From NCBI GenBank assembly GCA_007922225.1, contig ML679968.1, forward strand, positions 6,564,075 through 6,628,074: 64,000 nt of DNA. Direction: 5' to 3'. A program made the position numbers and the translations under genes. Of the stretch, positions 23,746-35,350 are shown in pieces. The stretch comes from Emydura subglobosa (lineage: Eukaryota > Chordata > Testudines > Chelidae). The notes under the pieces are model-generated. The model made no database searches and had not been told where the DNA came from. It saw nothing but the letters and a program-made list of their open reading frames with translations. The first letter of the stretch is position 1, and the number at the start of each line of letters is the position of its first letter.

Positions 23746-24900
23746 AAGCCACCAGTGAGATAGTTATGGTTAGTGTAATAAGCAGTTGACCAGATGTCTC
23801 ACTTAGAGAATTGTAAATGAAGTGCTAAATAGCAGGACTAACTGCCGGGCCAAATCCTCCTATCCTCTATTCCACGCTGTGCGTTAAGTTTCTCTCAGTT
23901 ACACCAGTGACACTTCAATGAAATCAACTGGAGTGACCTGTTTAACTGAAACCAGAATACAACCCAATGAGGTTGCCCATGTGTAACTGAAAGAAGCAAT
24001 GGGCCTGCAGAATCTTTTACCAGAGAAGATTCAGAAGCCAGAAGACCTGGGAACTGAAAGTCAAGCAGGGTTCGGAGTTTGCAGGACTGGCAATTAAAAA
24101 GACCACCTTATTAATTATACATAGAACATGTGTTGAAGAAATCATTGAGATAAAATCAATACGGAATCCCATCATACTGTTTTTGCAGTCACTTTCAGAG
24201 TAGAACTGCTCTTGAAGCCATTTCTGAGTTACTCAAATGCAAATGATCAACTGTATTCAGATACCAACCCCTTCCCCTCTCACAATTCTGTAGCCGTTCT
24301 TGTGTCTTACTTTACCATCCCAATGCTGGACGCTCTGCACTGCAACTTCTATTCTTTCAAATCAGTTATTGTACAACACAGCTAGAAGAGTTCCCAAAAC
24401 AACAAAAGGCATCCCCTCTGCATATTGCTTCCAAAACACACCCATGCCAGAGGAGTAAGATAGAACTATTTTATTTTCAGACAAACCATTTAATTTAAAA
24501 TACTCAAATATACGTGTTTGAATATGAGGTCACCAGAAGCCAACAAATAAACACCAAGGGAAGATGGCCTTTTTTCTCTAGGAGGCAAAATTTCATAGGA
24601 AACCTGTCATTCCTGAAAATAGGGTATCTGTAATGTGAAGGATGCATAACTTTCACCATTCAAGTGAGGGCCAAGGACACGACTGAATTTCTGTAGAAAT
24701 CAATGAGAGTCTTCCCAACTCATTGAATCAGGTCCCAAGCTGTGAAATCTCACACAATGAACTGTGAACCAGATGAAAAGAATTAAGGAGAAAGAAAAGG
24801 TGGATTATAAGAAAATGTATGCACATATGTAAATCATGGCAATCAGAAAAGGTATTTGATATTGTTCATGTCACTTAACTGAGATTTTTTTCAAAAACTG

Positions 24901-24922
24901 GTGTGTGTATATATACACACAC
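24901..24922. repeat. perfect 22-bp palindrome (GT)4(AT)3(AC)4
   Basis: The 22 bases starting gtgtgtgtat read identically on both strands: a GT tract, a TATATA centre and an AC tract. It can form a cruciform. Confidence 0.95.
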
Positions 24923-25051
24923 ATATTAGAAGTAGAGCTGGTGGAATTGCCTGACACTTCTCATCATAACACTGTATTTTCAATTCCTTGTAACTTTGTC
25001 AAACTTTAACTGTCTGAAATTTTTCATGCTGGCTGTATGCCACAGCTTGAA

Positions 25052-25087
25052 TTTTTTTTTTTTTTTTTGGGGGGGGGGGGGGGGGGG
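25052..25087. repeat. T17-G19 homopolymer junction
   Basis: A run of 17 T passes directly into 19 G. Such tracts are error-prone in sequencing and polymorphic in genomes. Confidence 0.95.
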
Positions 25088-27623
25088 AGAGGAGGGAATT
25101 TCCTTCAAAATAGTTTGGCCATTTCTCAAAAGGAGGCCAATGAAAAATACGCTGTTTTCTCCATGTTATAAACATTTGGGCAACCTTTTCTTTGAGAAGC
25201 TCTAATATCCCTATGCTTTGGAGCAAGGACTTGAAATTTGTCCAGGCAGAGAGAGGGGGGAAGAGGAGACATATGCTTTGTGTTGCGCCTTTTGCTGTCC
25301 CTGTGAAAATCCACCCAAATTATAAGACTTTGGAGGAAAAAACCCTGCAGTTTCAATGTATTGAGTTTGCTAGAGTTTGGCACAAACTCTCCTAAGATTC
25401 TGTCTGCACTGAGCACCCTACACTGCTAGCTGTAACTCTGGAGTGCTGTGGGCTAAGCCAGAGTAGGAACCGGAACTGAGAGCAGGGAGGCTGTCTCTCC
25501 TGTGCTCTTAACGACATCCTTGCTATTGCCCAGGAAGTGTGGAGGAGTAAGCCACCCAATTCAAATGCAGAGGGAACAAAATCTAGGACTGTGTGCACAC
25601 ATGGCTTAGGAGGAGGAAGGAGGAACACATGATTGCAGACTGGCTATGGTTGTGGGGACGAAATGAAACTATGACTGGGAGTTGGGGTGGAGGAGAAACT
25701 GGGGGTGGGAGCCAAAGGTAGGGGACACTGGGAGATGAGGGGAGGAGGATCCATAGATTTTAAGGTCAGAGTTTTCTATGTTGAGTGCCTGCCTCATGAT
25801 GATTATTTGAGGAGGCAGTTCTTGGTACACAGCACATTAATTGCTGCAGAAGCAACAGAGCTATTAGTAATGCTGACCTGAAGTCATGGATGGCAAGGTA
25901 CAACACAGGCTACTGAAACAAGTGATCTTAAAAACTCACTTAAGTTACTGGCAAACCAAATGTTAAAAAGGAAGAGAATAAGGAGAACTAATATTTTGAA
26001 GAAAAAAAATTCGCTATCCTCAATAGGCTACAGCCACAGAACGGGGGACACAGAAAATAACCAGGATACTTGCAGAAATACAACAACAGCCTGTTTTGTT
26101 ACATTATAACTGATATCCCATCTAAGGTATCTTATGTTTTCCACAGCCAGGCAAAATGTCCGTTAGCTAGCATACTACTAAAGAGCCAAGAGGCAGATGA
26201 TGTTATCCATGCAGTCAATCAGAATGAATCCAATAGCAATTCTGTATTTAATGTGACTGAAAAAGGTCACTCCAGCTTCATAACCCTTACATAAATATGA
26301 CTGTTTATCAGTATGATATACGGGAATGATTATTTTTAGTCCATCTGCTTCATTAAAATCTCTCATATGTGCCCCACTTACATGCTAATATGAATGAAAA
26401 TTGTTTCTGACCCTGTATATTTTTATTTTAACAATGTCACCTCTCTCCACACAAAAATAAGAGCTTTGATTTATTTCCAACAGATCCAATCTCATTCTGC
26501 AAGAAGCCATCAAATATACATTGACAGAATACAGGCCAGTCAATCATGGTCAACTGTAAACAGCACAAAACATATTTTTGAAGTAAAATCAAATTTGATT
26601 AAAATACATTTCCAGCAATACTGTAGGAGTGGGAGAGACATTATTCTCCTTTACTCCCTTAGGAAAAAAAATCCCTCCTCCTTCTGCCATTATGCTGCAC
26701 ATTAAATCAATGACAAAATAAATTTTTATGGACAATTTCTCACTTGCTTTTTCAATTTCCCATCTTTCTTCATATGCAGTCAGTGGCATGCATAGTTTCA
26801 AAATGACTTCTTCTCACAGGAGTAAGCCAGTTAATATGTACTGTACTTAATCACCGAATTCAATTTCAGCAGAAAATCCTAACAATGTAAAAAGATCCCT
26901 TGTGTTACATAATGGCAACCATTGCAGGAACAAAAGAAACATTACCTAACACTGCCAGGAAGGAAATCTCATTCATGGAAAAAAGGCTGGATCCAAAATC
27001 ACTTAGAATTTGTTCTTTTTAATAAAAGTTATCAGGAAAAAACAAACTAGAACTAAAAATCAAGGCATAGTATGCTGGAATGTGACCTTTTTTTAAAATA
27101 GCTGCAGCTAGGCAGGATTCTATATCAGACTGGATTAGAAGACAGAAAAAGGCAACATACTTAGTTAATTATACCTATTTCACCTGGGCTTCTCAAACAA
27201 GGACTGCAGTGAACCCCTTGGAGCTCATCTCTAAAGGATTCACAGATAGCTGTTCATCAATTAGCATGCACACCCACGTTTCATTATCAATTTTTCTACT
27301 CAGACCCGGCTGTTTACTCACCGCTTTCTTCCAATAGTCAACATCCAATTCCAAGCTCCAAGCCCATACCTGCTGCTTTGGAAAGGGTCTTCATCTGAAC
27401 CTGTGCTCACAATAACAATCTTGCCAAGAAACCAGAAATACAAGAACCTATCTTACAAAATACAACAGTGAAGAACACCGAGGCTGGCAGTCACGTAGTG
27501 AGGATAACAGCACTGAAGATTTCAGCCCAGAAAACAAACATTTTTGAAAGGCACTGCCTTCTAATTCCAGTGTGCATTATGCCAATTGTGAAAACAAAAG
27601 CTGCTAAAAACAGCCTGCGCACA

Positions 27624-27644
27624 AGCGCGCGCGCACACACACAC
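27624..27644. repeat. (GC)n(AC)n dinucleotide tract
   Basis: Alternating purine-pyrimidine run, GCGCGCGC into ACACACAC, of the kind that can adopt Z-DNA. Confidence 0.85.
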
Positions 27645-28369
27645 AGAGCATGTAGCTGGAATTTTCCCCCCTAAACCTCAAGGACTAGAAAAAACATATA
27701 TACATTATAAAAAAACCAATTCTATATCATGCACTGCCTCACTTGCAATTTGTAACTGTAGCTACTGCAGACAGGGATGGGCAAACACAGCTTGTGCTTA
27801 AAGACTGGAGAACAAAAGAATTACTGTATGAATGACTACTGCAAAGATCAGTTAAGAACCAACAGACGATAACTGAAGTTAATGCACACATTTATTATTC
27901 TAGCACTTTAAATAAAGGCAAACCTTACCAGGATTTATAGATGTTTGCTTCTATTCTCACTGGATACATGAGCTTTGCATCCTTGCAAATACCCCAGCCA
28001 GTTCAAACACATACAGAACAGATTCTGTCTCAACCTCTGTATCTCATTTACTGTAATACAGAGGATTTTCAAAGCCATGCCTCACAACAGCTGGCTTGTT
28101 TTTGCCTGCTTCCATATGACTGACAAGTTCATACAAGCTCTGTCAACTTTAACCTTGATGACTGAAGGCTTGGTTTGTATTATATGTTACATCATCAAAA
28201 ACTTCTGACTTCAAGGAGAAAAGTTCACAGACTTCAAAGTTTAATTTTTTTTGTTTTGTTTTTGTTAAAAAAAAAGCTTTCAATGTTTCGTTTTGTATTT
28301 AAAACAAGAAAATTATGTCCTGACTTCACCAACAATTATTTTATAAGGTTTAAATAATCATATATAAAC

Positions 28370-28386
28370 TAATCAATCAATCAATC
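28370..28386. repeat. (AATC)n tetranucleotide repeat
   Basis: Four AATC units. Confidence 0.85.
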
Positions 28387-28543
28387 ACATGGCTTGCCTT
28401 CACAACCATAAATAAATGATCATGTTAATTAATTAGGTATATAATAATAAGTATTTTCATTAAAAGCCCTCCATCCTGAAAAAACAAATGTGTGTACATA
28501 CATACTTATAAAGAGGATTCTGCATAAAGATAGAACTAAATGA

Positions 28544-28559
28544 TACACACACACACACA
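28544..28559. repeat. (AC)n microsatellite
   Basis: Eight AC units. Confidence 0.85.
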
Positions 28560-31480
28560 TGCTCTAAACCACTCTCACTCCACAAACTCCTATGATCTAA
28601 TGAGATCATGACTATCACAAGAGTGAAGCGTGAGTTGTCTATAGTGTGGCCAGAAGCATGCATTACATCCTCCCCACAGTTTCCCTAGGTTTTACATATT
28701 TAAAGACTATCAATATTTTTAAAAGGAAAATGCTCTTAATAAAATCACTCTACACTGGCAGTTAGATACCCTGAGCCCCGTAGTCTGATACCTCTATGAC
28801 AGGCACCTTAAAAATAGCAGACAGATTAAATAGGGGAGCTATTCTGTATGTTTATTTTTTATAAAATTATGTTTCTTAAAGGAACAGGAAAAAAATCTGA
28901 ATTTTTTGCTGACTTTTATAGACCAAAATTTTCAGTTTCAATTTAAGTACACAATGCCCATCATTAGGAGATTTTGACATCAGACACAACTCATTCAATC
29001 CTTAGTTAGTTTACATAATGCAGTTTAATTGATTAATAGGCTATAAGAAATCTGGTTGTCTCACACTCAACATCTAAGATCATTGCTATGATATTTGACT
29101 GTTTAAGAGCTTCTTATAACTCAAATTTGCTGCATAGTAGTCTCTTCCTTTCTTTCCACCACAGTGCATGCTGATGTAAACCACAATACGTGTTCCCAAG
29201 AGCCTACGTAATGAAAGTCTGAAACATTCCATGGGACAGCTCCCAGCATGGCAGTACAGTAAGAGTGGGTAGTTGAATCTCCTCTTTATTTAGTGTATTC
29301 AAAACGCATGAACTGCTATACTGGAACAGACAAATAGACCAGCTAGTTTGATCTAATTCAGAAGAGAGAAAAAAATCCCTACAATATGCCCATTCCCTTT
29401 AATTGGAGTTGAGTCAGGCCTGAAGTGCTGATACTATATTTAACATCTCTTAAATTTCAAAAAGCAAACAACAACAAAAAGCCCTAAAACCTGATCTAAC
29501 ACTGCCTCCATTTTTGTAATATGTAGTTTTTTGTAGACAATGTAATAACAAATTGAGGGGAAGATGCATGCAGAATGTTCTCAGAATTGAAATAAAAATC
29601 TAGGACCGTGAACCTCTCACTTGTAGGCGGTATAACTGTGAGAATAAACTACTAAATGTATGCTTTTCTTTTGAGGCAGGCTGAGTTGAGCTTTGCGTGC
29701 ACGTGTGCACACATACAAATACTCTCTCTAGGCCAGATTTTAAAAGACAATCTTTTTATGTCAGCACTCTGTAGGTGCAAGTAACACCCCTTGGACATCA
29801 AGAACTATGCCTGTTTAAAATAGAGAGAGATTTCAAAGGGGATATTAAAAGTGTAGCAAGTATTTGCTCACATCAGACTGCAAACAAAGAAAACGGAGGG
29901 CAGTTCTGAAAAAAATAAGACCCTTCATTATGTGTATAGACAGCTATGAAACACAGACACTACATGCAGTTTCATAGGTTGTAATGATACCTAGAAATGG
30001 TCCATTGCTCCCTGCTCTTACAAACAAAAAGAAGAACATAAATACTACAATTCAGAACACAGTTCTAGTTTTTCCATAGATGGTACTCAGCAACTTAATT
30101 AAATATATCAATACATGATAGTTCAAATAAAAAATGAAGCCAAATCCACAAAGTGGTTGAAAATTTCTTGGTAGATTATAAACATCTTCATGAAAACAAC
30201 ATAAATAAATCATTTCAATTCTGGGCTGAAAATGCACAATACATAATAAAATAGAAAAAGAAAAAACAAGCAAGATGACTGGCTAGTCAGCCATCCAAAC
30301 CCTGTTATTTCACTTTAAAGACTGTGGGGAAAAATGTATAATCTATTATTATAATACTTCACTACTTTTCATGTAAGATTCAATACAAGAGATTAGACTC
30401 TCAAATAATTCAGCATTCTTGACAATACACACAGTACCTGTAATAAGCACAAAATATACATACCTCTTATTTTAAACAATAAATCACTTATTACTCACGA
30501 ACAAATCAAGGGAGTCTCAAACAGCTGACTATGATTTTTTCTGTTACAGAATGTAGACTGCAACCCACAGAATATTTCAGCCCCAAACATTGATCTCATG
30601 AAATTACTTCTTGGCACAAAGTTCAGGTCACCACAAGTTTAAGCCATTTAAAGATTTAGGGCTTGATCCCATGGCTATGAATCCAATGGCAAAGATCCCC
30701 AGTTGGCTTGAGTGATGCAAGCCAATAAGCTGTGTAATTTGTACAAGTATCCAAGAAATTATTAAACATGCCAGCAAGCAAATATTTTCTCCATAGGCTG
30801 TTTGGTTAATGTTCTAACACTAAGTACCAATTAGCCAGATTAAGCAACACCTTATTTACAAATCGCTAGTTTTGGAAAAATATTAAATCAACTTTCTTTA
30901 GAGCAACTCAACAGAACACAGGTTTAATTGAGATCACGATGAATGAGACTAGCTTCCTTTTCACTTAGACATTTTACTATAGTAATGACATTTTTTTTTA
31001 AAATGTGCAGTTTCCACATAATAACCATTCATTATCATTCAGTGGCCATTCATGGCATGGGAACTAAACTGTCCAAATGGGGGTTTTTTAGTGCAAAACC
31101 CATATATGCCCTCTGCATAGTTTAAATGGCCTTGGCATCAGACACAGAACTGACGGAAAGACCATGAAAGAGACCACTTTACTAAACCTTTTCCTACAAT
31201 GTGGTGCAATGGTTAAATAATATATCTGCAACAGCATATGAAAACAGATTACAGCTTTAAAATAAAAAAATTATTACAGCCGGTGCCCAGTTATGTGATT
31301 TACTTGGATTCTTTGTTATAAAGCGAGGATTGTGCTACCCAGACATTGTTAAAAAGCTGGCATAGATGTACTATTCAGATGCTTTTGTTACTAGGGTTCT
31401 ACAATGCTAGATGGAAAACATCTTAGTTATATAGAGATGCAGTTTGCCTACATAGGCATATATAGCCCAGTCCAATCCAG

Positions 31481-31547
31481 TCTCTCTCTCTCTCTCTCTC
31501 TCTCAAACACACACACACACACACACACTCTCTCTCTCTCTCTCTCC
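31481..31547. repeat. compound (TC)n(AC)n(TC)n microsatellite
   Basis: About twelve TC units, then about eleven AC units, then about nine TC units. Confidence 0.95.
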
Positions 31548-31631
31548 ATTTTAAAAGCTACTGCACAGTAGCTACACCGAATTAAAACAACACAGCACCT
31601 GATTATTTAAACCAACAGAATGGTCAATCTT

Positions 31632-31695
31632 CATAATATATATATATATAAAGTTATAAATATATATATGTAAATATATATATATAATATAAAGT
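31632..31695. repeat. TA-rich tandem tract
   Basis: Interrupted TA runs. Open frames rich in Tyr and Ile across it are artefacts of the repeat. Confidence 0.9.
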
Positions 31696-32027
31696 TTATA
31701 AGGTTGAAAAATATTAATGAACATATACATAGTATAAATCAGTAGCTGATTATATGGGACATGCATAGCTATACTCATATTGTATGTGCATTTGCTACCA
31801 TCAGAAATTATGTCCCATTTTGGACAGACATTCTACCACTCAGAGATTCTAAGTACTTAAAATGAGGAAAATCAGTAGAGACTTCTTTTTAAAATACCTT
31901 CTTATATACACCTTTGTTCTTAATTTAGTTAAAAAACAGGATGCAAAAGCTGTTTCTGTTTAAATTATTTTAGGCACAGTATATTCTTATCTGAAATTTG
32001 GTTGCCAAATGCAATTTAGCAGCTGTT

Positions 32028-32108
32028 GTTTCAATTATTATTATTTATTGCAATAGCACCCACAGAGGCCCCAAATCAGGATCAGGTAGGTCCCTGCTGC
32101 ACTAGACA
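32028..32108. repeat. L2/MIR-type tail fragment
   Basis: 'ttattattatttattgcaat', 'agcacccacagaggccccaa' and 'ccctgctgcactagacattc' match the order of the L2/MIR tail at 62515-62600, strongly diverged. Confidence 0.5.
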
Positions 32109-32749
32109 TTCGAGGGTTTTAATTACACTGTGTCAAAATAGATTATTTAAGACTGATGGAAAGAAGCTTGGAAGAATTGTGCCATTTCTCTCCTGTCTAT
32201 TAATTCACTTCACAATTAAAAATGGTGATGCCTGATGAATAAAATCACATTCGAGTGCCCTTTACCTGTATATTCAGTACTTTTATCTTTACAGAAAACT
32301 GACATACTGTATAACTATATTCCAGCAACATACAGTAGTTGCCAAGTGTAACACTGACACACTTCTTCAGGAAACTCAAACACTTCCTTCTTTTTAAAAA
32401 GCATTTAACTGATGAAGATATTAAGATTGGATCTCTTCCTGCAACTTCATAAGATGACTCTGCTGGCACCGAAGAAAATACAATAAATTGAACACTAGGT
32501 AATTTCTTCAGAAGGTCTACTCCACAGTCAGGAATCTTAGCTCCAAGAACTGTTATATCATACATGGGGGAGTGGGGTGAGGGAGAGACACGGATGACAA
32601 CAAAAAAGGCATTGCACAATCTTGAATGAAGATCAGCATGACTTTACCTCAGCTTCTATTTTGGGTTAGGCAAAAAACCAGCTCATTCACTTATCGTAGT
32701 TCTCATATAAAGCTTTCAGCCTTGGAGACAGGAAAAAATGTATACCTAC

Positions 32750-32850
32750 CTTAGAGTGCAATTCTGCTCATCGGTGTTAGTTTTGGAGGAAATACACTCC
32801 CCATCTCCCCTTGAATCCTCGGCTTGCCTCCTTACTTCAACTGCGACTGC
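32750..32850 (-). CDS. SHROOM2: SHROOM2 small internal exon (101 bp)
   Basis: A minus-strand exon too short and too open-ended to stand out as a reading frame. The acceptor is aaccctttgcag before 32850, the donor CTAAG|GTAGGT at 32750/32749. In the phase left by the 35351-38006 exon (phase 0) it reads AVAVEVRRQAEDSRGDGEC... and ends NCTL plus two bases (AG). These join the first G of the 10477-11235 exon to give Arg, producing L-RQADTGF across the junction. Human SHROOM2 has EASVELRRQAGDPGE... and ...PRQADAQ at the corresponding places, from memory. Length is 33 codons + 2. Both phases fit, there is no stop, and the exon is Asp/Glu/Ser-rich linker with no domain of its own. Confidence 0.93.
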
Positions 32851-35350
32851 CTGCAAAGGGTTTATAACGACACCAAGTCATCAAGTTTCAGTCTCCTGAA
32901 AATCTATTATTATGGAACCTCTTATTTGTGGGTTTGCTCTGCTTGAGCATACATAAAGTCAATAACATAGCATGTCTTATGCTGGTTTGCCTTCAAGGGT
33001 TGTTGAGTATGCCATGTGACATATTCTATGACACTATGAATTTTGCTGTCCTCATGTTACTAATTGCTCTCACTGATCTAGAAGGAAACACTTAAATGTA
33101 TCATTTATAAACTTTAGCAACTTCTATTTGCCAAAATCAAAGTATAGTAAAAAACTTACCATAGGCTTGTTAGCATTTTAGGACAGGCAAGCATTAAAGG
33201 GCTTCTGAACTTCTTTCTGTGTATTTCTGTTTCTTAGCTAAACACCTGACATTGACCTTCCGGAATTTTATTACCTCAGTATCTTCAAACAACCACACCC
33301 AAAGCCTAGCACTGTATTAGAAACTCTGAACTCATGGGAAATACAATTGCACTCGGTACTCAAACCAATTAAATTACACATGTGAAGCATGTAAATGTTT
33401 TAAATAATATCTTTAATTTTCTTTAGATCTAATAGATTTTATTGTACAATGTATCCAACATGTACAACAACATTTACACGTACAATGCATCCAACACTGT
33501 ATTGTCCAAATGATTAAACATTGGGTTGAGGAGTTGGGTTTGTTTTGGTTTGTGCCATTCCAAGTGAACTCCACTGAATTTGATACTAATAAAACAAATG
33601 TATATATGATATATATTATAGGATGATTTTTATTGCTGGACGGGCAATTGTTTGAGAGGAATAATTCAGAATTCCTGTCTTCTTCAGAATCAAATTTTTA
33701 CTTCTGAAAACAGTCACCTGGAAACTACAGCCCAGGGGGTTATATTCAGGTAACAGCCCTCCCTCCACCCAAAAGTCACAGTGAAGACTTTTATTAAAAT
33801 TAAAATCAAACTAAAAGCTAGGTGCATTTTTTCCTAAGTGATCTCTTATCTTGTCTGAAACTACTGTTTTAATTTTGACTCTTGGATTTTTTTTACAGGG
33901 TCAAAGGTTGTTGGAGTGCAGGAAATGAGGAAGAAGGAAAAAGAAAGAGGAATGTTATAAATATGGGATGACCTGATTTTTTTTTTTTAAACTCAAACCC
34001 TATATTTTGTATTTGCAGAAGAGGTGGATCAGCTCAGCTTGATGGTACCCTCCTCCCTCTGGGATCCTTTACACATGAGGCATTCCTGCTACAGCTTTAA
34101 TATGCCTTTAAAAAAATCTCACAAGGGTTAGTCACTCAGTTTCTCTCACCTGCCAACTGTCCCCTCACTCACCCTGCAAAGTTAAAAATTAACTTGCTTT
34201 TTCCTTGTGAGCTAGGCAGACTTTTGGCATCTCTCCGAGGACTGGATTTTTTTTAAAATCAAACCAATAGTAAACAACAGAAGGGCCACCTACTTTTTCT
34301 TTAAGTCATATTAACATTTATTACATCCTTGGATTTTCAAACTTAACCATTAAGGTGAGACAGCAAGTGTGCAGTATTTGGTTATTGGGTCAAGCGAGTT
34401 TATAAGAAAGAGGAGAGGGGCATGAAGAACAGGTAGCACACCAGCCAAGTCTGTTTCTGGGGGGTGATTATATAATGTTCCACCTCGCAGCACTTTATCT
34501 TAGAGTTCCATGGCGCTGTAAGACATCTGAAATGGGGGGTGGGTCTGAAGGATGCAGAGCAACTGTGTCATTTGGGTGAAGGTTTATTGCCTTCATGACC
34601 CTCCCCTCCCCCATCCCTATTGTAAAGTACGGGATATAGTTAAGGTTGGCAAAATTCAATTTTTAAATATCATTTTGATGGATAATATTGATGTTTATTT
34701 TTAAGCATTTTTCTATTTTTCTTTATTTAAATTCACAGTTAAAGGAAATTATGGGGCAAACAGACACTGGTGGGGATCAGACAATAATCATTGAAATTCA
34801 AAAAGCTAAACCTTTTAACCATTAAAACACAAAATGTCAACATCAAATATTAATATATACAAAACAAATATCCTTAAATCAAACCCTAATAAGTTCTCAA
34901 GCAGCATTTTTCAGACTTTGCCTATTTGTAAATTTCTATTATCATCGATGGAAATATTATTTTTGTTGGTTTGTGTGTATGCGGTGACATCAACAATTAC
35001 AGATATTTACTAATAAAAATCACATCCTTCCAAGCCTAGATACATTCTAACATCACAATCAAACTAACCAGGTCCTTTTCTCTTCAGTTATGCCAGTTAC
35101 AATGCAAAAGCGACTGAACTGTTTAGCTTATTGCAGTTTGTTCCATGCTGAACTCCTAATGCTACACCAATGTGAAATCTTTTTATGCGATCTACCTGTA
35201 AGAATCATTCCATCGTTAACAATTAGCAACCAATACTTTGCACGTGTTCTTCGACTACACTTAAACAATTACACACAACGGTTTTTTTTTCCTTTCCTCT
35301 CTATCACATTCTAAGATAATGAAGAAGAGAATACAAAAGCCTCTTCTTAC
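32851..35350 (-). other. SHROOM2: SHROOM2 intron (2.5 kb)
   Basis: From donor GTAAGA at 35350 to acceptor ttgcag at 32851. It contains one copy (about 34720-35045) of the repeat also present at 46030-46375 and an imperfect 17-base direct repeat ('gtacaatgtatccaaca' at 33444, with one change at 33480). Nothing else is recognised. Confidence 0.85.
34720..35045. repeat. unidentified dispersed repeat, copy A
   Basis: About 320 bp similar, in the same orientation, to 46030-46375. Shared landmarks in order: 'ttcacagtta', 'ggatcagacaata', 'cattaaaacaca', 'tgtcaacatca', 'aaatcaaac.ctaat.ag', 'caagcagcatttttc', 'ttgcctat', 'tgatggaaatatt' and 'atccttccaa'. I cannot assign it to a family. It has no open frame or clear termini. 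Confidence 0.75.

Larger units (their letters stand above)
11236..32749 (-). other. SHROOM2: SHROOM2 intron (21.5 kb)
   Basis: Separates the 101-bp exon (32750-32850) from the 10477-11235 exon; right end starts GTAGGT, left end finishes ttctgtttctag. Between 13.1 and 24 kb it holds an LTR-like segment, several MITE-like elements, CR1 fragments and SINE/LINE tails, each listed separately. In 11240-13180, 16820-19080, 24000-31480 and 31700-32740 I see only AT-rich unique-looking sequence and microsatellites, with no convincing exon or element. Confidence 0.85.

Noticed and set aside
31572..31778. Tyr/Ile-rich minus-strand frame resembling a membrane peptide
   Set aside because: Translation of TA-rich simple repeats.
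35261..35350. C-terminal extension of the large SHROOM2 frame (VRRGFCILFF...)
   Set aside because: Follows a consensus GTAAGA donor; similarity to SHROOM2 ends at YKQ and the 32750-32850 exon continues in phase.
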